This document shows positions 34,604 to 49,601 of a DNA stretch of 64,000 nucleotides, piece by piece. The position numbers and the translations under genes were made by a program. The stretch is from assembly GCF_028737195.1 (NCBI RefSeq), contig NZ_JAQZAJ010000003.1, positions 496,001-560,000 of the forward strand, in the 5' to 3' direction. The notes under the pieces were generated by a model. It was given only the letters and a program-made list of their open reading frames with translations, did not search any database and had not been told where the DNA came from. Each line of letters starts with the position of its first letter. Positions within the stretch are counted from its first letter, which is position 1. Source of the stretch: Pseudovibrio exalbescens (GTDB lineage: Bacteria > Pseudomonadota > Alphaproteobacteria > Rhizobiales > Stappiaceae).

Positions 34604-35428
34604 TCAGCCGAGGCCCATCTTCATGCGGGCAACATAAAGAGACAGAACGGCAGCATTAGAGACGTTGAGCGACTTGATCTCGCCGGGCATGTCCAGCCGG
34701 GCGAGGGTGTCACAGGCTTCTCGCACGCCGTGACGGACGCCTTTTCCTTCCGAGCCGAGGACCAAGAGTGTCTTCTCGGTGAACTCAGTATTTTCCAATG
34801 AGGCTGGGCCTTCGCTGTCCAGTGCAATGGCCTTGTACCCTTGTTCCCGCATTTCATCGACAAACCGCGCCATGTTCGGCACGCGGACATGGCGGATCAT
34901 ATCGAGGGCGCCTGAGGCGGTTTTTGCCAGAACGGGCCCTTCTTCTGGGGCGTGCCGGCGCGTCGTGACGACAGCATCAGCGGACAAGGCAACGGCAGAG
35001 CGAAGGATCGCGCCAACATTATGGGGGTCGGTTACCTGGTCGAGGGCCAGCACCAACTTGCCGCGTTCCAGTTCCTCTGCGCCGTAGTGGGGCAGGGGAT
35101 CAACGAACAAGGCAGCGCCCTGATGGACTGCATCCTTTGGCAAGAGCTTGTCGATGGCGCGGGGTGTTTCAATTTCAATGGGCACGTCTGGCTTTACACC
35201 GCGCTCTTCAAGGCGGCGTAGCGCGTTCTGGCTGATGACCAGCTTGTGGCGCGTGCGGGCCGGGTTGGCAAAGGCAGCTTCGACCGTGTGAAGGCCGTAG
35301 ATGAAGAAGGGGCCGTCGTCCGTGTCGGGACGGCCACCCATGGCTTTCTTCTTCCAGGGCGGTATGCCGCCGCGGTGGCCGGCCTGTGGTTTATCTTTGA
35401 ATTGTTTGGGGCGTTTGTTCTGGCTCAT
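34604..35428 (-). CDS. rlmB: 23S rRNA 2'-O-ribose methyltransferase RlmB-type (TrmH/SpoU family)
   Basis: 274 residues from ATG at 35428 (MSQNKRPKQF); an in-frame ATG at 35455 would add 9 residues, and neither has a clear ribosome site. A basic N-terminal tail precedes the substrate-binding domain (FFIYGLHTVEAAFANPARTR) and the SPOUT knot domain with motif 1 NVGAILRSAVAL, motif 2 LVLGSEGKGV and motif 3 SLNVSNAAVLSLY. RlmB methylates the ribose of G2251 in the 23S P loop. It is convergent with the porin gene and divergent from the tRNA-tuf operon. Confidence 0.9.
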   Translation of the reverse strand: MSQNKRPKQFKDKPQAGHRGGIPPWKKKAMGGRPDTDDGPFFIYGLHTVEAAFANPARTRHKLVISQNALRRLEERGVKPDVPIEIETPRAIDKLLPKDAVHQGAALFVDPLPHYGAEELERGKLVLALDQVTDPHNVGAILRSAVALSADAVVTTRRHAPEEGPVLAKTASGALDMIRHVRVPNMARFVDEMREQGYKAIALDSEGPASLENTEFTEKTLLVLGSEGKGVRHGVREACDTLARLDMPGEIKSLNVSNAAVLSLYVARMKMGLG

Positions 35429-35737
35429 GAAGGTGAGCGATACAGCGCTGCGCATTTCTGTTCAATAAGTAAAACCGAATCCTTGTCTGCTGTTTATCCA
35501 CACGAGAGGGCGGATGGAGGGCCTGTGACAATGGGAAAGCTTTGCCGGATCAATGGGGATAGCTTTTTGCGGCAAATGCTTGGCGAGGGGCACCGAAAGC
35601 CAAAGAGCGCGGGTTCCTGCGAAAAACTTGGCGAGCCGGAAATGGGTTTCGGGCATAAATCGGGCGGTGGACCGGAAAGGGGAGAAGGATTTGTTTCGTG
35701 TTCCTGTTGTTTTTGCACAATCTGTTGCAGATGGCCG

Positions 35738-35766
35738 TTGACACGGCGGGTCTACAACTGCATAAA
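35738..35766 (+). promoter_or_regulatory. Candidate promoter for the tRNA-Tyr/tuf operon
   Basis: TTGACA (35738-35743), 17 bases, then CATAAA (35761-35766), about 100 bases before tRNA-Tyr. The consensus -35 and ideal spacing are seen directly; activity is inferred. Confidence 0.55.
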
Positions 35767-35866
35767 CCGCGCCACAGGAACGCGGTACCCGCTTGCGGCG
35801 TACAGCGGTCTGTCGAAGCTAGCTAAGCTGAAGGCGGTTCATTTGTCTTTTGCTTAGAGGTGTTTC

Positions 35867-35951
35867 GGAGGAGTGCCCGAGTGGCTAAAGGGGGCGGACT
35901 GTAAATCCGCTGGCTATGCCTACGTTGGTTCGAATCCAACCTCCTCCACCA
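35867..35951 (+). tRNA. tRNA-Tyr (anticodon GTA)
   Basis: A type II tRNA with long variable arm and encoded CCA. GGAGGAG pairs with CTCCTCC, the anticodon stem GCGGA/TCCGC holds loop CTGTAAA (anticodon GTA), and the T arm is GTTGG-TTCGAAT-CCAAC. It lies 16 bases upstream of tRNA-Gly and is probably cut from the same transcript. Confidence 0.95.
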
Positions 35952-35967
35952 TTCACCGTTTGGTTTC

Positions 35968-36041
35968 GCGGGTGTAGCTCAATGGTAGAGCAACAGCCTT
36001 CCAAGCTGATGACGAGGGTTCGATTCCCTTCACCCGCTCCA
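35968..36041 (+). tRNA. tRNA-Gly (anticodon TCC)
   Basis: A complete tRNA with CCA. GCGGGTG pairs with CACCCGC, the loop CTTCCAA gives anticodon TCC (reads GGA/GGG), and the T arm is AGGG-TTCGATT-CCCT. It is followed after 124 bases by tuf, the usual alphaproteobacterial order. Confidence 0.95.
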
Positions 36042-36165
36042 ATCTTTAGCTGCGCCAGAACGCGCGATCCTCAAAGGTTTTAATTGGGGCGGTTTGACGT
36101 TGGTTTGAGTCTGTGCCTCAGGACCTTGATAGTCTGAACTGCGGATTGGATAGAGAGTTACGCCT

Positions 36166-37341
36166 ATGGCGAAGGAAAAGTTTGACCGTACGAAGCCGCA
36201 CGTCAACATCGGCACAATTGGCCACGTTGACCACGGTAAGACCACTCTGACTGCTGCTATCACCAAGCAGTTCGGTGAGTTCAAGGCTTACGACGAAATC
36301 GACGGTGCACCTGAAGAGCGTGCACGCGGCATCACCATCTCAACTGCACACGTTGAGTATGAGACCGAAAACCGTCACTACGCTCACGTTGACTGCCCAG
36401 GTCACGCTGACTACGTGAAGAACATGATCACCGGTGCAGCGCAGATGGACGGCGCAATCCTGGTTGTGAACGCAGCTGATGGCCCAATGCCACAGACCCG
36501 CGAACACATCCTGCTTGCTCGTCAGGTTGGCGTTCCTGCTCTGGTTGTTTTCATGAACAAGGTTGACCAGGTAGATGACGAAGAACTTCTCGAGCTCGTC
36601 GAGATGGAAATTCGTGAACTGCTGTCCTCCTATGAATTCCCAGGCGACGACATTCCGATCGTAGCTGGTTCTGCTCTGGCAGCTCTGGAAGATCGCGACG
36701 ACAACATCGGCAAGGACAAGATCACCGAGCTGATGGCTGCAGTTGACGAGTACATCCCAACTCCAGACCGTCCACGCGATCAGCCGTTCCTGATGCCAAT
36801 CGAAGACGTGTTCTCCATCTCTGGCCGCGGTACTGTTGTAACCGGTCGTGTAGAGCGCGGCGTGATCAAGGTTGGTGAAGAAGTCGAGATCGTCGGCATC
36901 AAGGACACCGCCAAGACCACCGTTACCGGTGTTGAAATGTTCCGCAAGCTGCTCGATCAGGGTGAAGCTGGCGACAACATTGGCGCATTGATCCGCGGTG
37001 TTGGTCGTGAAGAAGTTGAGCGTGGCCAGGTTCTTTGTAAGCCGGGTTCTGTAACCCCGCACACGAAGTTCAAGGCAGAGGCATACATCCTGACCAAGGA
37101 AGAAGGCGGTCGTCACACCCCATTCTTCACTAACTACCGTCCACAGTTCTACTTCCGTACGACTGACGTGACCGGTGTTGTTAGCCTGCCGGAAGGCACT
37201 GAGATGGTTATGCCTGGCGATAACGTTTCCGTTTCTGTTGAGCTGATCGTTCCGATCGCAATGGAAGATGGTCTGCGTTTCGCTATCCGCGAAGGCGGCC
37301 GCACCGTTGGTGCTGGCGTCGTTGCTGAAATCATCGAATAA
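36166..37341 (+). CDS. tuf: Elongation factor Tu, copy 1
   Basis: 391 residues. EF-Tu carries aminoacyl-tRNA to the ribosome as a GTP complex. Domain 1 has the P-loop GHVDHGKT (residues 19-26), DCPGH (G3) near residue 80 and NKVD (G4) near 135; domains 2 and 3 follow. The protein is identical to copy 2 at 53424, and the DNA appears identical from codon 6 to the stop. Only third positions of codons 2, 3 and 5 differ (GCG AAG GAA AAG here). It lies between tRNA-Gly and tRNA-Trp. Confidence 0.98.
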   Translation: MAKEKFDRTKPHVNIGTIGHVDHGKTTLTAAITKQFGEFKAYDEIDGAPEERARGITISTAHVEYETENRHYAHVDCPGHADYVKNMITGAAQMDGAILVVNAADGPMPQTREHILLARQVGVPALVVFMNKVDQVDDEELLELVEMEIRELLSSYEFPGDDIPIVAGSALAALEDRDDNIGKDKITELMAAVDEYIPTPDRPRDQPFLMPIEDVFSISGRGTVVTGRVERGVIKVGEEVEIVGIKDTAKTTVTGVEMFRKLLDQGEAGDNIGALIRGVGREEVERGQVLCKPGSVTPHTKFKAEAYILTKEEGGRHTPFFTNYRPQFYFRTTDVTGVVSLPEGTEMVMPGDNVSVSVELIVPIAMEDGLRFAIREGGRTVGAGVVAEIIE

Positions 37342-37438
37342 GATCAGTTGACCTGATCAAAGGTGTCGCCTATATCACGGCGACTCCGGCCCTCTAACCG
37401 GGCCAGCAAGAGTTCTATCCGCCAAGGCGGGTTGATGC

Positions 37439-37514
37439 AGGGGTATAGCTCAGTTGGTAGAGCGACGGTCTCCAAAACCGTAGGTCGGGGGTTCGAGCCC
37501 CTCTGCCCCTGCCA
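37439..37514 (+). tRNA. tRNA-Trp (anticodon CCA)
   Basis: A complete tRNA with encoded CCA. AGGGGTA pairs with TGCCCCT (one G-T at the end), the anticodon stem ACGGT/ACCGT holds loop CTCCAAA (anticodon CCA), and the T arm GGGGG-TTCGAGC-CCCTC is intact. It lies between tuf and secE, as in many bacteria. Confidence 0.94.
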
Positions 37515-37622
37515 TTTAACTCTTGATAAGCGAGCCTACATGGCTTAAAGAAGTTTTTTCTGATCATGGGGGCGCGTGGATCACTTCACGCGCCCACCTG
37601 TCGTGAGTTGGGCCGGTACCGG

Positions 37623-37820
37623 ATGGCAAAAACCAATCCTTTTACTTTTCTACAGCAGGTTCGTTCTGAGACTGCGAAGGTTACATGGCCAACACGCCGT
37701 GAGACCGTGATTACCACTGTCATGGTGTTCATCATGGTGTTTCTGGCGGCCCTGTTTTTCTTGGCGGCTGACCAGTTGATGAGCTTTGTAATTTCTTACG
37801 TGCTTGGCCTTGCTGGCTAA
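37623..37820 (+). CDS. secE: Preprotein translocase subunit SecE
   Basis: 65 residues from ATG at 37623; the frame extends upstream but MAKTNPFTFLQQVRSETAKV is the usual SecE start. An amphipathic helix with the conserved EtaKVTWPtr motif (about 16-25) precedes one membrane segment (VMVFIMVFLAALFFLAAD, about 33-50). SecE clamps the SecY channel in the inner membrane. It sits 28 bases before nusG, the universal pairing. Confidence 0.95.
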   Translation: MAKTNPFTFLQQVRSETAKVTWPTRRETVITTVMVFIMVFLAALFFLAADQLMSFVISYVLGLAG

Positions 37821-37848
37821 AGTTCGCACTGGGAGCAGACTTTAAAAA

Positions 37849-38382
37849 ATGGCTAAGCGCTGGTATATCGTTCACGCTTACTCCAACTTCGAGAAGAAGG
37901 TTGCTGAGGCTATCAAAGAGAAAGCCGCGCAGCAGGGGCTTGAGGACTTGTTTGACGAGGTTCTCGTCCCGACGGAGAAGGTTACAGAAGTCCGTCGCGG
38001 TCGCAAGGTTGAAAGCGAGCGCAAATTCTTCCCTGGCTATGTGCTGGTGAAGATGGAGATGACCGACGAAGCGTATCACCTCATCAACGATACACCAAAG
38101 GTCTCCGGGTTCCTGGGGAACGACAAGAAGCCAATGCCGATTTCCGAATCCGAGGCTCGTCGTATTCAGGGCCAGGTTGAGGAGGGCGTGGAAGCGCCGC
38201 GGCCATCTATCAGTTTTGAAGTGGGTGAGCAGGTTCGCGTCAGCGACGGTCCATTCGCTTCCTTCTCCGGCCTTGTTGAAGAGGTCGATGAGGAGCGGGC
38301 ACGTCTGAAAGTGACAGTGTCCATCTTTGGCCGGGCGACCCCGGTTGAACTCGAATACGGTCAGGTCGACAAGGTCGGCTAA
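37849..38382 (+). CDS. nusG: Transcription elongation/antitermination factor NusG
   Basis: 177 residues. The NGN domain (about 1-115; RWYIVHAYSNFEKKVAEAI, then FFPGYVLVKMEM) binds RNA polymerase, and the KOW domain (about 125-177; VGEQVRVSDGPFASFSGLVE) contacts Rho or ribosomal S10. NusG lowers pausing and links transcription to translation. It lies in the standard secE-nusG-rplK order. Confidence 0.97.
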   Translation: MAKRWYIVHAYSNFEKKVAEAIKEKAAQQGLEDLFDEVLVPTEKVTEVRRGRKVESERKFFPGYVLVKMEMTDEAYHLINDTPKVSGFLGNDKKPMPISESEARRIQGQVEEGVEAPRPSISFEVGEQVRVSDGPFASFSGLVEEVDEERARLKVTVSIFGRATPVELEYGQVDKVG

Positions 38383-38498
38383 CCGTTTGACAAGGGGCGG
38401 CAGGTTTCGCGCACTTTCGCCGGTGCGCTTTCGGACCAGACCGCCCGCTCTCTTGTGTGCTGTATCTTCAGTACACCCATTCCTTAATGGAGAGGATT

Positions 38499-38927
38499 AT
38501 GGCGAAAAAAATTGAAGGTTACCTAAAGCTTCAGGTGCCGGCTGGCTCTGCTACGCCGTCCCCGCCAATCGGCCCAGCATTGGGTCAGCGCGGCCTGAAC
38601 ATCATGGAATTCTGTAAGGCGTTCAATGCGAAGACGCAGGACGTTGAAAAGGGTGCTCCGTGCCCGACAGTAATTACCTACTACTCTGATAAGTCTTTCT
38701 CTTTCGAGGTTAAGACTGCACCTGTTTCCTTCTTCCTGAAGAAGGCTGCCAACATCAAGTCTGGTTCCCAGACTCCGGGTCGCGGCACAGTTGCATCCGT
38801 AACCAAGGCGCAGGTTCGTGAGATCGCTGAAGCCAAGATGAAAGACCTCAATGCCAACGACATTGAATCAGCAATGCTGATGGTTGAAGGCTCTGCCCGT
38901 TCCATGGGCGTGGAAGTTACGGAGTAA
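38499..38927 (+). CDS. rplK: 50S ribosomal protein L11
   Basis: 142 residues from ATG at 38499 with GGAGAGG upstream; the frame opens earlier but [16 protein letters not shown] is the family start. L11 binds 23S rRNA in the GTPase-associated centre. The proline-rich N-terminal domain ([20 protein letters not shown]) and the rRNA-binding C-terminal domain (about 75-142) are complete. It lies 5 bases before rplA. Confidence 0.97.
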   Translation: MAKKIEGYLKLQVPAGSATPSPPIGPALGQRGLNIMEFCKAFNAKTQDVEKGAPCPTVITYYSDKSFSFEVKTAPVSFFLKKAANIKSGSQTPGRGTVASVTKAQVREIAEAKMKDLNANDIESAMLMVEGSARSMGVEVTE

Positions 38928-38932
38928 GATCA

Positions 38933-39628
38933 ATGGCTAAAGTAGGTAAGCGCACCAAAGCGGCCCGTGAAGGCCTTGATCGCGACAAGATTTATGCTCT
39001 TGGCGAAGCTGTAACCCTCGTCAAGGATCGCGCAACTGCAAAGTTCGACGAGAGTGTTGAAGTTGCAATCAACCTCGGTGTTGATCCTCGTCACGCTGAC
39101 CAGATGGTTCGCGGCGCATGTGTGCTGCCACACGGCACCGGTAAGACCGTTCGTGTTGCAGTGTTTGCACGTGATGCCAAGGCTGAAGAAGCCAAGGCAG
39201 CTGGTGCTGACATCGTTGGCGCAGAAGATCTGGTTAAAGAAGTTCAGGATGGCAACATCAACTTCGACACCGTAATCGCTACTCCAGACATGATGCCACT
39301 GGTTGGTCGTCTGGGTAAGGTTCTCGGTCCTCGCGGCATGATGCCAAACCCTAAGGTTGGCACTGTTACTCCTGACGTCACCAAGGCAGTTAACGATGCC
39401 AAGGGTGGTGCAGTGCAGTTCCGCGTTGAGAAGGCTGGTATCATCCACGCTGGTGTTGGCAAGGTTTCTTTCGAGCCTACCAAGCTGGAAGAGAACATCA
39501 AGGCACTGGTAGATGCTGTTGTTAAGGCAAAGCCAACTGGCGCAAAGGGTACTTACCTGAAGCGCGTGGCACTGTCTTCCACAATGGGTCCAGGCCTGAA
39601 GGTTGAAGTTGCTTCCGTTACCGAATAA
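38933..39628 (+). CDS. rplA: 50S ribosomal protein L1
   Basis: 231 residues. L1 forms the mobile stalk that guides tRNA out of the E site and in many bacteria represses its own L11-L1 mRNA. The pattern [20 protein letters not shown] followed by MPNPKVGT (about residues 115-140) is diagnostic. It follows rplK by 5 bases. Confidence 0.97.
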   Translation: MAKVGKRTKAAREGLDRDKIYALGEAVTLVKDRATAKFDESVEVAINLGVDPRHADQMVRGACVLPHGTGKTVRVAVFARDAKAEEAKAAGADIVGAEDLVKEVQDGNINFDTVIATPDMMPLVGRLGKVLGPRGMMPNPKVGTVTPDVTKAVNDAKGGAVQFRVEKAGIIHAGVGKVSFEPTKLEENIKALVDAVVKAKPTGAKGTYLKRVALSSTMGPGLKVEVASVTE

Positions 39629-39649
39629 ACGGTAACGCGAACTAAGTTT

Positions 39650-39957
39650 CCCTCTCTTCTTTAAGGAGAGAGGGGTTCCAGTCAATTCCTTAGTGGGATT
39701 TGACGCCCCTGTCCGAGACTGCAGGTGTTGGTCCTTTTGGGCCGACTTAAGCCAACCGGGCCTGCATAGATGGAGAAGGACCGATGACAAACACTTTGTT
39801 GGTTACCGGTTCGAACCGTACGGCCTTGCTGCAGCCATAACGGCGAGCGAGGGGACAGGAACCCTAAGCGTCGTTGTGGGGTCACTTCATGTGATCGCGT
39901 AGCGGCAAAGGCTAACCGGCGAAATCCCTTGAGGGTTTCGCTAAATGGAGTAGGCAA
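39650..39957 (+). promoter_or_regulatory. rplJ leader region with hairpin
   Basis: The 330-base gap between rplA and rplJ begins with a hairpin, CCCTCTCT/AGAGAGGG (39650-39674), without a T tract, then about 280 bases of GC-rich leader before the GTG start of rplJ. L10-L7/L12 operons are commonly controlled by L10 binding to such a leader. I infer the same here from position and length; the kink-turn was not folded. Confidence 0.55.
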
Positions 39958-40476
39958 GTGGAAAGAGCGGAAAAGCAAAAGTTCGTGACGTCCTTCAACG
40001 AAGTGTTGTCCAACACTGGCGTTGCGGTTGTTGCGCACTATGCAGGCCTCTCTGTTTCCCAGATGACTCAGCTGCGCGCTGAGGCACGTGAAGCAGGTGG
40101 TACTGTAAGAGTTGCTAAGAACCGTCTTGTAAAGCTTGCCCTTCAAGGCACTGAGCTGGAGCACATCTCCGACCTGTTCCAGGGCCCAACCGTGATTGTC
40201 TATTCTGACGATCCAGTTGCAGCTCCTAAGGTCGCAGCAAACTTCGCCAAGGCAAACGACAAGTTCGTCATCCTTGGTGGTGCTCTCGGTTCTACTAACC
40301 TGGATGCTTCTGGCGTGAACGCGCTGGCTACAATGCCGTCTCTGGACGAGCTGCGTGGCAAGCTTGTTGGTCTGCTTCAGACCCCAGCGTCCCGCATCGC
40401 ACAGGTTACAAGCGCACCGGCCGGGCAGCTTGCTCGCGTCTTCAATGCGTATGCCGAAAAGGGCGAAGCCGCGTAA
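39958..40476 (+). CDS. rplJ: 50S ribosomal protein L10
   Basis: 172 residues starting with GTG ([20 protein letters not shown]). L10 anchors the L7/L12 stalk to the 23S rRNA. The rRNA-binding N-terminal domain ([17 protein letters not shown], then [12 protein letters not shown]) is followed by the C-terminal helix that holds L7/L12 dimers. The long upstream leader suggests autoregulation. Confidence 0.97.
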   Translation: MERAEKQKFVTSFNEVLSNTGVAVVAHYAGLSVSQMTQLRAEAREAGGTVRVAKNRLVKLALQGTELEHISDLFQGPTVIVYSDDPVAAPKVAANFAKANDKFVILGGALGSTNLDASGVNALATMPSLDELRGKLVGLLQTPASRIAQVTSAPAGQLARVFNAYAEKGEAA

Positions 40477-40536
40477 GGCGGAACCACTTAATTTTTGTCA
40501 AAACCCTAGCGGTTCGAACAGTAAGGTACATAGAAA

Positions 40537-40914
40537 ATGGCTGATCTCGAAAAGATCGTTGAAGAACTCTCCACCCTCACCGTCATGGAAGCTGCTGAGC
40601 TGTCCAAGATGCTCGAAGAAAAGTGGGGCGTTTCCGCTGCTGCTCCTGTAGCTGTTGCTGCAGTTGCTGGTGGTGCAGATGCAGGTGCAGCTGCTGAAGA
40701 AAAGACCGAATTCGACGTGATCCTGGCAGACGCTGGCGCGAAGAAGATCAACGTAATTAAGGAAGTACGTGCGATCACCGGTCTTGGCCTTAAGGAAGCT
40801 AAGGAGCTCGTAGAAGGCGCTCCTAAGCCAGTTAAGGAAGCAGTTTCCAAGGACGAAGCAGAAGAGCTGAAGAAGAAGCTCGAAGAAGCTGGCGCAAAGG
40901 TCGAACTCAAGTAA
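40537..40914 (+). CDS. rplL: 50S ribosomal protein L7/L12
   Basis: 125 residues. The N-terminal dimerisation helices (about 1-35), an Ala/Gly-rich hinge (about 37-55) and the C-terminal factor-binding domain ([20 protein letters not shown], then [15 protein letters not shown]) are all present. The stalk recruits and activates translation GTPases. Hairpins follow before rpoB. Confidence 0.97.
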   Translation: MADLEKIVEELSTLTVMEAAELSKMLEEKWGVSAAAPVAVAAVAGGADAGAAAEEKTEFDVILADAGAKKINVIKEVRAITGLGLKEAKELVEGAPKPVKEAVSKDEAEELKKKLEEAGAKVELK

Positions 40915-40933
40915 TTCTTGGGTTTCATATAAC

Positions 40934-41008
40934 GGTCCCGGAGAAATCCGGGGCCGCCTTCTTACCCTGGCGGGTTTCCTTGCCGGGGTAAACGTCCCAA
41001 AAGGGACG
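40934..41008 (+). terminator. Three hairpins between rplL and rpoB, probable attenuator/processing site
   Basis: GGTCCCGG/CCGGGGCC (40934-40955, followed by CTTCTT), ACCCTGGC/GCCGGGGT (about 40964-40989) and CGTCCC/GGGACG (40993-41008) stand in a row in the 170-base gap. Partial termination or RNase cleavage at this junction is known in other bacteria, where it keeps polymerase below stalk protein levels. Confidence 0.6.
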
Positions 41009-41084
41009 GTTTCGCAAAATTGCGCGTGACTATTGAGAGTGTAGTTTCGCCGAACCGTCACCTTGAGTGATACGAGGAGCGACA

Positions 41085-44000
41085 ATGACGCAGACGTTCA
41101 ACGGTCGCAAAAGGGTCCGCAAGTACTTCGGGTCCATTCGCGATGTAGCGGCCATGCCGAACCTTATCGAAGTGCAGAAGGCATCTTATGATCAATTTCT
41201 GCAGGTCGAGAAGCCAGAGGGTGGCCGAGTTGAAGAAGGCCTTGAGGCCGTTTTCAAGTCCGTATTTCCGATTTCGGATTTTGCAGGCACTTCCCTTCTT
41301 GAGTTCGTATCCTACGAATTCGAGCATCCTAAATATGACGTAGACGAGTGTCGCCAGCGTGACATGACCTACGCAGCGCCACTCAAGCTGACGCTGCGCT
41401 TGATCGTGTTCGACGTTGATGAGGACACTGGCGCGAAGTCTGTCAAGGACATCAAGGAACAAGATGTCTACATGGGCGATATTCCGTTCATGACAGACAA
41501 TGGTACCTTCATCATCAATGGTACCGAGCGTGTTATCGTTTCCCAGATGCACCGCTCTCCGGGTGTGTTCTTCGATCACGATAAAGGCAAGACGCACTCT
41601 TCCGGCAAGCTGCTGTTTGCCGCGCGCGTGATTCCTTACCGTGGTTCCTGGCTCGACATCGAGTTCGACGCCAAGGACATCGTCCACGCACGTATCGACC
41701 GTCGTCGTAAGATCCCAGTGACGTCACTTTTGATGGCGCTTGGTCTCGACCACGAAGAAATCCTGAATACCTTCTATCGCCGTATTGAGTACACCCGCAT
41801 TGGCGAAAACGCTTGGCGCGCGCCATTTGATGCTGAGCGTCTGAAGGGTTCAAAGGCAAATCGTGATCTTATTGATGCCGACAGCGGTGAAGTCGTTGTC
41901 GAAGAAGGCAAGAAGATCACTGCGCGTACCATTCGCCAGCTCGAAGAGCAGGGCGTTTCAGCGCTGAAGATTGCTGACGAAGATCTCTATGCTCAGTTCC
42001 TCGCTGAGGATGTTGTCGACCCAAGCACCGGTGAAATCTTCGGTGAAGCAGGCGACGAGCTTAACGAAAAGACACTGGCTGAATTCATCGAGCGCGGGTT
42101 CCATGACCTGGCGATCCTCGATATCGACCATGTGAACACCGGCGCCTACATTCGCGACACGCTTGCTGCTGACAAGAATGATAACCGCGAAGAAGCGCTG
42201 TTCGACATCTACCGCGTCATGCGTCCAGGTGAGCCGCCAACCATCGAAACTGCAGAAGCGATGTTCCATTCGCTGTTCTTCGATGCGGAGCGTTATGATC
42301 TGTCCGCCGTTGGCCGCGTTAAGATGAACATGCGCATGGACCTTCAGTGTGAAGACACTGTTCGCGTGCTGCGCAAGGAAGACATTCTCGCTGTTATTGC
42401 GACCCTTCTGGACATGCGTGATGGCCGTGGTGAAATCGATGATATCGATAACCTCGGTAACCGCCGCGTACGTTCCGTTGGTGAGCTGATGGAAAACCAG
42501 TACCGTGTTGGTCTTCTGCGTATGGAACGTGCGATCAAGGAGCGTATGAGCTCCGTTGAGATCGACACCGTGATGCCGCAGGATCTGATCAACGCGAAGC
42601 CTGCTGCAGCCGCAGTACGCGAGTTCTTCGGTTCTTCTCAGCTTTCACAGTTCATGGACCAGACCAACCCGCTGTCAGAAGTCACCCACAAGCGTCGTCT
42701 TTCTGCTCTCGGCCCAGGTGGTTTGACCCGCGAACGCGCAGGCTTTGAAGTTCGCGACGTGCACCCAACGCACTATGGCCGTATCTGTCCGATTGAGACC
42801 CCTGAAGGTCCGAACATCGGTCTGATCAACTCCTTGGCGACCTACGCCCGTGTCAACAAGTACGGCTTTATCGAAAGCCCGTACCGTAAGGTTGTCGACG
42901 GCAAGGTGTCTCGTGACGTGGTCTATCTCTCCGCAATGGAAGAGAGCAAGTATTACGTTTCTCAGGCAAACGCCGAGTTGAATGACGACTTTGAGTTCGT
43001 TTCCGATCTGGTGCAGTGTCGTCACGCTGGTGAAAACATTCTTGTTCCGCCAAGCCGCGTTGACCTAATGGACGTGTCTCCGAAGCAGCTGGTTTCCGTT
43101 GCTGCATCGTTGATCCCGTTCCTTGAAAACGATGACGCGAACCGCGCACTTATGGGTTCCAACATGATGCGTCAGGCGGTGCCATTGGTCCGCGCTGAAG
43201 CACCATACGTTGGCACTGGCATGGAGCCGGTTGTTGCTCGTGACTCTGGTGCCGCTATCGGCGCGCGTCGGGGCGGTGTCGTTGACCAGGTTGATGCGAC
43301 TCGTATCGTTATCCGTGCGACAGAGGATCTGGATCCGTCCAAATCTGGGGTTGACATCTATCGCCTCTTGAAGTTCCAGCGCTCCAACCAGGACACTTGT
43401 ATCAACCAGCGTCCGCTGGTGAACGTGGGTGACCGCGTGGAGAAGGGCGACATTATCGCTGATGGTCCGTCCACTGATCTTGGTGATCTGGCTCTTGGTC
43501 GTAACGTGCTCGTGGCGTTCATGCCATGGAACGGCTACAACTTCGAAGACTCCATTCTTCTTTCCGAGCGCATCGTTCGCGATGACGTATTCACCTCCAT
43601 CCACCTCGAAGAATTCGAAGTGATGGCGCGTGATACCAAGCTTGGCCCTGAAGAAATCACACGCGACATTCCGAACGTTTCTGAAGAGGCTCTGAAGAAC
43701 CTCGATGAAGCCGGTATTGTTTACGTGGGTGCTGAGGTTAAGCCTGGCGACATTCTCGTTGGCAAGATCACACCAAAGGGCGAAAGCCCAATGACGCCGG
43801 AAGAAAAGCTTCTGCGCGCCATCTTTGGTGAGAAGGCGTCTGACGTTCGTGATACCTCGCTGCGCCTGTCTCCAGGTGTGTCCGGTACCGTTGTTGAGGT
43901 TCGCGTCTTTAACCGCCACGGCGTGGAAAAAGACGAGCGCGCGATGTCCATCGAGCGTGAAGAAATCGAACGCCTCGCAAAGGACCGTGACGACGAACAG

Positions 44001-45227
44001 GCAATTCTTGACCGTAACGTCTATGGCCGTCTGGCCGAGATGATCATGGGTCATGTGGCTGTTGGTGGTCCGAAGAACTTCCGCAAGGGTGTTGAGATCG
44101 ACGGTAATGTTCTCAACGAGTTCCCACGTTCACAGTGGTGGCAGTTTGCGGTCGAAGACGAAAAGCTCATGAGCGAGCTGGAAGCTCTTCGCGGTTCTTA
44201 TGACGAAAGCCGCAAGCGTCTCGAGCAGCGTTTCATCGACAAGGTTGAGAAGCTGCAGCGTGGTGACGAGTTGCCACCTGGCGTGATGAAGATGGTCAAG
44301 GTCTTCGTTGCTGTGAAGCGCAAGATCCAGCCAGGCGACAAGATGGCTGGCCGTCACGGTAACAAGGGTGTGGTCTCCAAGATCAACCCGAACGAAGACA
44401 TGCCGTTCCTCGAAGATGGAACGCACGTTGACATCGTTCTGAACCCGCTGGGTGTGCCGTCGCGCATGAACGTTGGTCAGATCCTTGAAACGCACCTTGG
44501 CTGGGCCTGTGCGGGCATGGGTAAGAAGATCGGCGAGCTTTACGATCAGTACCGCAAGACCGGTGAGATTGAGCAGCTTCGCGGCAAGGTCATCGAGATC
44601 TATGGCGACAACCTCAAGGGTGACCCGGTTCAGGAATACGATGACGCGGGTATTGCAAAGCTGGGTGAGCAGCTGAAGAAGGGCGTGTCCATAGCGACAC
44701 CAGTCTTCGACGGCGCACGCGAGCCAGACGTTGTTGACATGCTCAACATCGCCGAGGTGAAGCCATCCGGTCAGTCAACCCTGTTCGATGGCCGTACTGG
44801 TGAACAGTTCGACCGTCAGGTGACTGTGGGCTACATCTACATGCTGAAGCTCCACCACCTGGTTGACGACAAGATCCACGCTCGTTCCATTGGCCCATAC
44901 TCCCTCGTTACTCAGCAGCCGCTGGGTGGTAAGGCGCAGTTTGGTGGTCAGCGCTTCGGTGAGATGGAGGTGTGGGCACTGGAAGCTTACGGTGCTGCAT
45001 ACACCCTTCAGGAAATGCTTACCGTCAAGTCTGATGACGTGGCAGGTCGTACGAAGGTTTATGAAGCCATCGTTCGCGGTGATGACACGTTCGAAGCCGG
45101 TATCCCGGAGAGCTTCAACGTTCTCGTCAAGGAAATGCGCTCACTCGGTCTTAACGTCGAGTTGCAGGATAAGGAACCGCGTCAACCGGTTAACGATGAC
45201 GCAACGGCTGCGGATGCTGCGGAATAA
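41085..45227 (+). CDS. rpoB: RNA polymerase beta subunit
   Basis: 1380 residues from ATG at 41085, with CGAGGAG 6 bases before it. The rifampicin pocket is of the sensitive type: [20 protein letters not shown] at residues 521-540 with D525, H535 and S540. The C-terminal [20 protein letters not shown] region, which holds the active-site partner surface for beta prime, is present. It is slightly longer than the E. coli protein, as is usual in alphaproteobacteria. It forms an operon with rpoC after a 101-base gap holding a strong hairpin. Confidence 0.98.
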   Translation: MTQTFNGRKRVRKYFGSIRDVAAMPNLIEVQKASYDQFLQVEKPEGGRVEEGLEAVFKSVFPISDFAGTSLLEFVSYEFEHPKYDVDECRQRDMTYAAPLKLTLRLIVFDVDEDTGAKSVKDIKEQDVYMGDIPFMTDNGTFIINGTERVIVSQMHRSPGVFFDHDKGKTHSSGKLLFAARVIPYRGSWLDIEFDAKDIVHARIDRRRKIPVTSLLMALGLDHEEILNTFYRRIEYTRIGENAWRAPFDAERLKGSKANRDLIDADSGEVVVEEGKKITARTIRQLEEQGVSALKIADEDLYAQFLAEDVVDPSTGEIFGEAGDELNEKTLAEFIERGFHDLAILDIDHVNTGAYIRDTLAADKNDNREEALFDIYRVMRPGEPPTIETAEAMFHSLFFDAERYDLSAVGRVKMNMRMDLQCEDTVRVLRKEDILAVIATLLDMRDGRGEIDDIDNLGNRRVRSVGELMENQYRVGLLRMERAIKERMSSVEIDTVMPQDLINAKPAAAAVREFFGSSQLSQFMDQTNPLSEVTHKRRLSALGPGGLTRERAGFEVRDVHPTHYGRICPIETPEGPNIGLINSLATYARVNKYGFIESPYRKVVDGKVSRDVVYLSAMEESKYYVSQANAELNDDFEFVSDLVQCRHAGENILVPPSRVDLMDVSPKQLVSVAASLIPFLENDDANRALMGSNMMRQAVPLVRAEAPYVGTGMEPVVARDSGAAIGARRGGVVDQVDATRIVIRATEDLDPSKSGVDIYRLLKFQRSNQDTCINQRPLVNVGDRVEKGDIIADGPSTDLGDLALGRNVLVAFMPWNGYNFEDSILLSERIVRDDVFTSIHLEEFEVMARDTKLGPEEITRDIPNVSEEALKNLDEAGIVYVGAEVKPGDILVGKITPKGESPMTPEEKLLRAIFGEKASDVRDTSLRLSPGVSGTVVEVRVFNRHGVEKDERAMSIEREEIERLAKDRDDEQAILDRNVYGRLAEMIMGHVAVGGPKNFRKGVEIDGNVLNEFPRSQWWQFAVEDEKLMSELEALRGSYDESRKRLEQRFIDKVEKLQRGDELPPGVMKMVKVFVAVKRKIQPGDKMAGRHGNKGVVSKINPNEDMPFLEDGTHVDIVLNPLGVPSRMNVGQILETHLGWACAGMGKKIGELYDQYRKTGEIEQLRGKVIEIYGDNLKGDPVQEYDDAGIAKLGEQLKKGVSIATPVFDGAREPDVVDMLNIAEVKPSGQSTLFDGRTGEQFDRQVTVGYIYMLKLHHLVDDKIHARSIGPYSLVTQQPLGGKAQFGGQRFGEMEVWALEAYGAAYTLQEMLTVKSDDVAGRTKVYEAIVRGDDTFEAGIPESFNVLVKEMRSLGLNVELQDKEPRQPVNDDATAADAAE

Positions 45228-45277
45228 ACATCCAGTGACGCATCCCGCCCAGAACATTCACTTGATGCCGGTTGTTG

Positions 45278-45302
45278 GGGAGTTCGCTGTTCGCGAACTC
45301 CC
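45278..45302 (+). promoter_or_regulatory. Perfect hairpin between rpoB and rpoC
   Basis: GGGAGTTCGC pairs exactly with GCGAACTCCC over a TGTTC loop, 26 bases before the rpoC start. There is no T tract, so it is more likely an RNA processing or stability element than a terminator. Confidence 0.6.
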
Positions 45303-45328
45303 TGGCCGCGCATGTTAGGAGAGAGCCG

Positions 45329-49528
<4,200 letters not shown>

Positions 49529-49551
49529 TCGCTGACTTGCAAGAACTAAAG

Positions 49552-49579
49552 AGGCCGCCCAGTATCAGGGCGGCCTTTT
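49552..49579 (+). terminator. Rho-independent terminator after rpoC
   Basis: AGGCCGCCC (49552-49560) pairs perfectly with GGGCGGCCT (49568-49576) over AGTATCA, running into TTT. It ends the rpoBC transcript. Confidence 0.92.
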
Positions 49580-49601
49580 CCATTTAAAGAGAGGGGCCAT
49601 C

